From NCBI GenBank assembly GCA_015499995.1, contig JADNRV010000091.1, positions 124,001-188,000 on the forward strand: DNA of 64,000 bases. Reading direction: 5' to 3'. Below are positions 57,993 through 64,000 of the stretch, piece after piece (the stretch's first letter is position 1; each line of letters opens with the position of its first letter). The position numbers and the translations under genes were made by a program. A model generated the notes under the pieces. It did no database searches and was not told where the DNA came from. It saw only the letters and a list, made by a program, of their open reading frames with translations. Origin of the DNA: Flammula alnicola (taxonomy: Eukaryota; Basidiomycota; Agaricomycetes; Agaricales; Strophariaceae).

Positions 57993-60553
57993 TCCCTTCT
58001 CTCTTTTGATGACCTTTTTTCATCTTTTGCAGGCGTCCTCCATGAGCGGCTCTCTCTGAGCTATATACCCACTCGTGGAGGATGGACATCTGGAAGTTCT
58101 TGATACGCGACAGTTTCATCGCGTTTGTGTTATAATGCTTGCCAGCAGGAGATGCTGCACACGCACATTATACTGCGTAAGTCACATATTGTTCAAAAAT
58201 ATACCTGCATAGAATTGAACTGGTTTCTCATCATCGATGATTATAAAAGCCCTCTTCAAGCTTCGACAAGCCCTGGCGCAACCACACGATCTGTGGGACA
58301 AACGTATCTGTGCGCGACAGAAAGGCTTGTGCAATGTGAGTACATTTCGTGTCTTTTTTGAGCGAATTGTCCGAAATTTTCTTTTTTCCGCTACTTTCCT
58401 TTCGCGTTAACCATCCCGGTAACTGCTATCTTGTCGGTCGGAACATATTTTTATTCTGTGTGACTTCCCTACCTCTCCCCCTCCCGTTCCACGCGCAATT
58501 GACCGAGTACCTCTAATCTTTCGGACCTATAAAAACGCATCGACCACATGATCAGCTGTGCTTCAGGGCGTTCGCTACGGCTACGGCCCACTTGTCTCAA
58601 GGTGACGACGGCCACGGTGGCGACGCAGCTGTCTCCTTTAAGCGAATAATTGGGCGTATATACGCAGGAGTACACCTCTGTGAAAGCCAAGCGTTCTGAA
58701 GCCAATTTTTTCTTAACAGGGCTCAGTCTGCGGTCTGCAGCTGTCGATCTGCAACGTCAATATTTCGAAATAATTATGACAGCATGCCTTGACGCAAGAG
58801 AGTGGCGTGGTTTTTTGTCCTAGTTTTGTCTGATTGTCCCCACCTCGCTTGTGTGTGAGCTCGAGGCGTTAATCCTTTAGGATTGGTCACAGGATATTGC
58901 CAGCAACATGAGGCTCTAGAAATACAACGCAATGAACTTTAGGTGCGCCACTAAGAGATAACAAACGTTCCTGATCCCAGCTCAAGTCCCTTTAGGAGGA
59001 TTCCTGTATCATGTATGTCCCATTCAGCAATTCAATTTAGCTTTCCTACGATACATACATTTGCCATTTTCACTCATCTGCGCATGTCGGACCGGAAAGT
59101 GCTATCGCATTCTTTCAATTCCACAAGAGCGTGTATGTTTTGTTGTGCACGCCGAATCCACCACTGACTCGGCGAACGCGCATATGACCTCGAGTTCACA
59201 TCCTCGCCTCCGGATCTTCTACGGCTGCACACTCGGCTTTCATGTCAATGCTGAACAGTGGGAAACTTTTTCGAAAGTAGTTTTTGACTCTCAAATTATT
59301 GGGCCCCGGACTATCCGGCAATCTTAGCGCCAGCATCATAGATTTGCGCGAGGGAAAGATATTTCGTTACCTTTGGGTTGCCTTTGCTTCCGTGCGGCGC
59401 CAAGCACAAGTCACTACGAGAATGCGGGGTAATAGACCCTCCAGGAGATTCAAGCCAAAATATGCGAAGTCGTGCCTGTGTTTTTTGGCCAAGAAGTAAG
59501 CCAGAGACCCCCCTGGACATTTTGCGCCATTTCACATATCAAAAATCGAAGTCGAACTGGAGGCTTAAAAACGGACGTGCCTCAAGAATTTGACAGGCGT
59601 CGAAAGTCTGCCGCTGTCCGCCTCGAGGCGCGGCACTTCCCCAGCACAACAGCACAATCTTATCCCATCGGAATCGATGGCATCGACTATCAGTCTATCA
59701 CCCCAACCAGATTGTTATGTAGTAGCCCCAAATTTCGTGAGTCCGAGGGATATATGACATACATTGGACAGGCTTGACATCGGCCGGCTTCAGGTGAGTG
59801 GTGCACGCCTTTTACACGCTTTCCATACAACGTGCTGGAATTGGGCCACGCGGGTGCAACAACGACCGTGGCGCAATTGAAACGGACTCGGAGTCCGGGG
59901 GCGCGAAGAATTCTTCTTTGACTATTGCGCGGCCGACGGACATATCAAGTTTTCGTAGAAGTGGAGAAGTAGAGCTGTTCAAAAATAAAAGCGGCTCAAG
60001 AGATGTGCATCGGCCGACGGCTGCGTGCCCTCGACGGGACTGGGGTTGAACGTTGGACGTGCGCGTGAATGTTGAACTAGTATTGACATACCCCACTGCC
60101 GTTGTCTCCACAGCGCTATTTATGCCTCCCGCACAGTTCGGAGTGATTTCCCTATACTTGGAACATACGATGTGTTAGTTGGAACGCCCCGCGACTCCCA
60201 GTTTCACCAAGAATACGCGCCTCCGAGTCTTAGTCGGCGAACATGAAGAACCATTTTCAGATCCTGCTACGCGACTACTCCCCGAAAGCACGAACTTGGC
60301 TTCACCGGGCTCTTTGAGTTGGTAGAGAAAGTATCTGATTAAACCCTGCATATTTTGCAATACTAGTTGCGAGATTAAGCTAGTACTTGACAATCAAATT
60401 TTTAGATATCCACAAAAAGAGAAAAGAGAATGTACGTTTGAGTCCGTAAGTATCCCATATGTGCGTGGTGCACTGCAAGGTATTGAAACTTGAAAGAATA
60501 ATAGACTACAAGGCGCGATTAACAGGCGCGATAGCATCTAATTAACAATGTTC
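57993..60553. other. Gene-poor 2.6 kb stretch
   Basis: The longest gap in the window. Many frames of 60-100 codons overlap on both strands, with no paired splice sites, coding composition or motifs. The only local pattern is GCCGACGG, seen near 59932 and 60012. I find no RNA gene by eye and no terminal inverted repeats. It could hold a noncoding RNA or decayed repeats. Confidence 0.45.
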
Positions 60554-62337
60554 TTATCGCCTCACAGGCGCCAGGCCATTGTCAAAGGGCGGAATCTGCA
60601 ACGGCGCATACTGAGCAGGCTCATCTGGCACCGTCTCCCTATTGACGGTTTCATTCCCTGCTCCCTCCCTCCACATTTCCTCCAGCGGCTCGGGTGCCGG
60701 ACGCGGGACAGTCCCAGCTAACTCGTAGTCATGATTTTCATCGAAGCCGTGGTGGTTATCGTTCGGGCCAACGAAGGGGTAGTTCTGGCTGTTCGCGGGT
60801 TTATGGGTGGGGAGAATCTCGTGGCCCTCTCCCTTGATGCGCGGAGAGTAAGGGCGATGGGAGAGCGGCGCCGAGAGCGCGGGATAGTACTGGCGATAAG
60901 CGAAAAAGGAAAAGAGGATACCGACAGCTGTGCCAACCAGGACATCATGCCAGTGGTCTACCGAATTGACGTTTATGTGAGCAAGAAGAATGTTCGAGGT
61001 TGTGAAAGAATAAATAGCCTACGGCGGTAGTCCATCGTTCGCGAGATAGCTACGAGTGATGCGGCCATAAATGGAGACAATGCGAGCCATGCTTTCGCCT
61101 GAATGATAGGATGACATTAGTATAAATGTTCCCTCTTCCTACGAAGGGATCAACGTACCGTATGGCCTCTACTGTCAAACAGATGGAGTTTTCCAGCTAA
61201 GTAGTATGACAAAAATCCGAGCCCAGCAAATGACACTGAAAGGTAAAACACACTCAGTTTCGCTTCAGTGCCCAACGAAGAAGAATGCATACAGCTAGAA
61301 TGTCCAGAAAAGAAGCTTCTAAAGCCATCGTTCATAATGGCAAAATCTGTTTGCGTACAAACTGTCCAACTTGTAAGTCCAAAAGTAGGATCCGTCAGTC
61401 CGGCAGGGGGTTGACACCGATCAATGAGATCTACCGAGAGGCATTTTTTTGAGTGATTGAAAGACAGGACTAAAGTTAGCACTAACCTGGCCGGGGACGA
61501 CCAACCGTGATTTTCACTATTTGAGTCATTGCTCCAGTGAGGGATAGAGCGAGAATCACTGCAAATTGTTATGGGGGTCGACCAAAGGAAAGAAGGTGCA
61601 CAACATACATCCGAGAGTACCTAACACAAGGATTATAAGCAACGGCTAATACCAGGGGATGGATGATTTCTTTGACTCACTGTTGTGAAGATCCCACCAT
61701 GATCGGATGGTGAAGAAGTTGATCACAGGCATAATTAGAAGAGGCGCTACGAAACATATCATGTACAAGGCCAAATTCTAGAGGGTCAGAGTATTGAGAC
61801 CTGGCTCCAAGTCAGGGGCTAATGGGACGACATACGGGAATACGTTCATGGACAGCATAGCTGCAAAAGATTAGGGTTCATAAAGGACAGCATCAGCAAA
61901 CAACAGCAGAACGTACGGGTGGAGGAGACTTTACGTTATGGCCACGTCAGTAATAAGAAAATTAGATTAAGCCAATGACGTACGAAGTATCCTCCAACGA
62001 AAACACTCTCCGGTATCCAGTGACTTTATCCAGAGAGAAAAAAGCAGCGCTAGATGACTCCTCTCAGATGTGAAGCTCGTCAAATTGGTAGTAGAGACAT
62101 ACGCCAGCACAATTGTCAAGATCCTTCAGCGCCACGACAAATTTAATATCTCCTCGTGTGATATAAGCAAAGGACTCACCAGTCCGGAGCGTAGGACAGT
62201 ATGAGCTTTCTACGTCGAATAGCAGTCATTGGAGGGCTTCTGGGCGAAGGGTCGTTGAAAATGGGAAAAGTCATCATAGGATAGGATGCGGGAGGTGGGT
62301 TGTTTGGACGAGGGGTATCAAGCCTTGAATATGACAT
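60554..62337 (-). CDS. PAP2-family lipid phosphate phosphatase (DPP1/LPP1-like)
   Basis: Integral membrane phosphatase that removes phosphate from phosphatidate, lyso-PA or diacylglycerol pyrophosphate. The start MSYSRLDTPRPNNPPPASYP at 62337 has a cytosolic leader and AIRRRKLILSYAPDW. TM exons follow, then AMLSMNVFP, LALYMICFVAPLLIMPVINF and LVLSLALTGAMTQIVKITVG with RPRP (motif 1, KxxxGRPRP). Motif 2 is DGFRSFFSGHSS, where the usual PSGH is FSGH. Motif 3 is SRTMDYRHHWHDVLVGTAVG. The intron inside GHSS|LSFAGLGF is clear (GTATGC...TTTCAG). The C-terminus is a hydrophilic tail, stop at 60554. About nine introns. Six helices are expected; positions agree. Confidence 0.88.
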
Positions 62338-62591
62338 CAACTGGACAAGAGTGTGTTGTGGAATAGATGTCTTCGACACGGCTCCTTATGAAGGGCCCCA
62401 GCTGCGGAATTCCAGACGATATGAATGGATGAATTGCCAAGAGAACTTGAAGAGCAGCCGGTGCTGCTTCCTCGTGATCGTCGTGCTTTTCTTAGATTGC
62501 GGCCCACTGACGTCTCCAGCAGCCTTGCAGAGCCTTTCCAATTTTGTATTCCCGACGTTACGTAAAGCACTGTCTTTCCTCCCTGGAACAC
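62338..62591. promoter_or_regulatory. Shared divergent promoter, lipid phosphatase and PP4R2
   Basis: 254 bp between the two ATGs. Assigned by position; no clear TATA box. Confidence 0.4.
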
Positions 62592-63715
62592 ATGGCCGAC
62601 ACCCCCACAGAATCGATATGGCTTCCTGGTAAGCACTGCTCCAACAAAGTACCTCACACAACCATATTTGACATGTCAATTTTTCAGAATATGATACTCT
62701 CCTAGAAAAAATCGCGTCCACAGATGTCGTAGAGTGCGTTCAGTTCATGACATCAACATTGCAAGCCTTAGCTCACTATCTCTCCCAGCTCAGACTGTAA
62801 CAAACTTCGCGATGTGATTAAGCAAAAAATCGAAAAGGTGGCTTGACATCCTGTGTGTGCGTCGACCGTGTTCTGAACCGTGTTTCTACAGAACATCTCA
62901 CTCTTCTTGACGACGACCCAGAAGCCTTTATTGCCCGCACCTTATCTCCCAATAAACACTTCTACTGGAGGGCTCAAGCTACCCCCATTCCTGCCTCGAA
63001 AGATACAGAACGATGCTCCAGTAAGCTATATGAATGAGGAAGAGGCAAATGCAATGAAGGAGAATATATTTGCTCTACTAGATCAATTCGAAGGGTTTGT
63101 CTCGCTCTGCTGTCATATCTTCCAAAGCTAATAATTCAGAGCAGAAGCCCTCCCTTTACTATCCAGCGTCTCTGCGAACTGTGTATCGAGCCGAAAAAGC
63201 ACTATAAAAGCGTCGGCAAATACCTGCGGGCTGTCGAAAAATCCATCCTGGTCACTTCGACGTGGGACAGCTTCCCACCATTGACCGAGAGCGAAATACA
63301 CTCTGCTGGACGAAGCGCAATAATGCTTGGATCGACGCTCCAATCTGCACCTAGCACACCTCTCTTCTCGCCCATTCCTTTCCTCCACGACGATGCACGA
63401 AGATCTAAATCTCGTAGTCCACCTCCGACGCCTCTGAACTTGAACTCTACAGTGCCATTAACTGAAGAGCCTATCAAAGCTCTGGGACTTGTCGACGAGC
63501 TGGATGATCCCAGTCCAGGACATATGAGCGATCACCCGACGCCGCTGTCCTCGGTGACCACGACGACTGATAGTCCTCACCCGCGACCGTTCCTGGGCAG
63601 CTTGGATCAGCGGTTCGTGAAGGCGGAAGACGCAATGGACACCGGCACCCCGCACACGCAGAACGAATCTGATGACATGGAGATGGATGAGGATAAAGAA
63701 AATACCAAAGCATGA
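62592..63715 (+). CDS. PSY4: Protein phosphatase 4 regulatory subunit 2
   Basis: PP4R2/Psy4 family; with the PP4 catalytic subunit it dephosphorylates gamma-H2A(X) and other DNA-damage targets. The start MADTPTESIWLP is at 62592, then EYDTLLEKIASTDVV, DCNKLRDVIKQKIEK and, after an intron, NISLFL with PLLPAPYLPINTSTGGLKLP, VSYMNEEEANAMKENIFALL, PPFTIQRLCELCIEPKKHYK and SVGKYLRAVEKSILVTSTWD. The last two blocks are the strongest family signature. A disordered Ser/Pro tail closes with MEMDEDKENTKA at TGA 63713-63715. Five exons. The junction at about 63098-63140 keeps frame only with an adjusted border or one missing base. Length about 300 residues, shorter than the animal protein. Confidence 0.88.
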
Positions 63716-64000
63716 GTTGTTGCGATGGGTGTATTGATATTTGGTATGACAGGGAGAATGGACAAAGTCGATTTCTTCCCGAATGTACCCAGAAATTATC
63801 TGCTTATTGTATGATTCCTGCAAACTTATCAACAACTCAAGATCGCAGCAACTGGTAGATCCATGGAATAAATGGGCAATAAGGATATTATGTACACCGT
63901 ACTCAAGGACTGCACATTACAGAGCAATTTCGTCTGCTAAGTCGCGAACGACGAATGTTTAGCAAATGGGCTATAGAATCGTTATTGTGGATAAAATACT
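63716..64000. other. 3' flank of PP4R2
   Basis: Short 3' region to the window edge. No new gene is visible. Confidence 0.5.

Noticed and set aside
57993..60553. tRNA genes or transposon ends in the long gap
   Set aside because: I found no convincing B-box, cloverleaf arms, terminal inverted repeats or target-site duplications by eye; a tRNA scan would settle it.

Overview
This is nuclear DNA of a filamentous basidiomycete, most likely an Agaricomycete (mushroom-forming fungus). The evidence is short GT-AG introns of about 50-70 bp in nearly every gene, no operons, a GT4-type trehalose phosphorylase, a DUF6593-like protein, and several lineage-typical proteins of unknown function. The genus cannot be told from the sequence. 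There is no sign of a virus, an intact transposon, a CRISPR array or a biosynthetic cluster. The window is ordinary gene-rich chromosome, and the function calls below come from recognising protein families by eye.

Layout, left to right. 0-5.3 kb: an unknown basidiomycete protein running off the left edge, then the head-to-head pair MRP21 (mitoribosome bS21m) and GIR2/RWDD1. 5.4-10 kb: two tandem EMB8/YheT-type alpha/beta hydrolases, the second with a damaged last exon. 11-16.4 kb: a coiled-coil protein and a long Ser/Pro-rich basic protein. 16.6-22.1 kb: an SDR oxidoreductase facing a SET-domain methyltransferase, then a UPF0658-like Golgi membrane protein. 22.4-27.1 kb: BRE2/ASH2 (COMPASS) and a multi-span membrane protein. 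27.6-34.3 kb: an E2 ubiquitin-conjugating enzyme with an HPG motif and a very large disordered protein. 34.6-39.6 kb: DUF6593-like, BTB/POZ, N-terminal glutamine amidohydrolase (NTAQ1) and small unknowns. 40.8-50.8 kb: ATP12 and MSH3 head to head, MSH3 and POL5/MYBBP1A tail to tail. 51.2-58 kb: an unknown CxxC-tail protein, trehalose phosphorylase and a TFIIB-fold protein head to head. 58-60.5 kb: a gene-poor gap. 60.5-63.7 kb: a PAP2 lipid phosphatase and PP4R2/PSY4 head to head.

The genes do not form one pathway. They are housekeeping: mitochondrial translation and F1 assembly, chromatin (COMPASS, SET), rDNA/nucleolus (POL5), DNA repair (MSH3, PP4R2), protein turnover (E2, NTAQ1) and storage sugar (trehalose phosphorylase). 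The commonest arrangement is the divergent pair with 200-300 bp between start codons.

The most important technical observation is that about ten otherwise convincing genes each need one or more single-base insertions to stay in frame. Most of these sites fall in a two-to-five-base homopolymer. This points to uncorrected homopolymer under-calling in the assembly rather than mass pseudogenisation, so gene ends given here may extend across such sites. I found no clear previously undescribed system; the best leads are listed in the findings.
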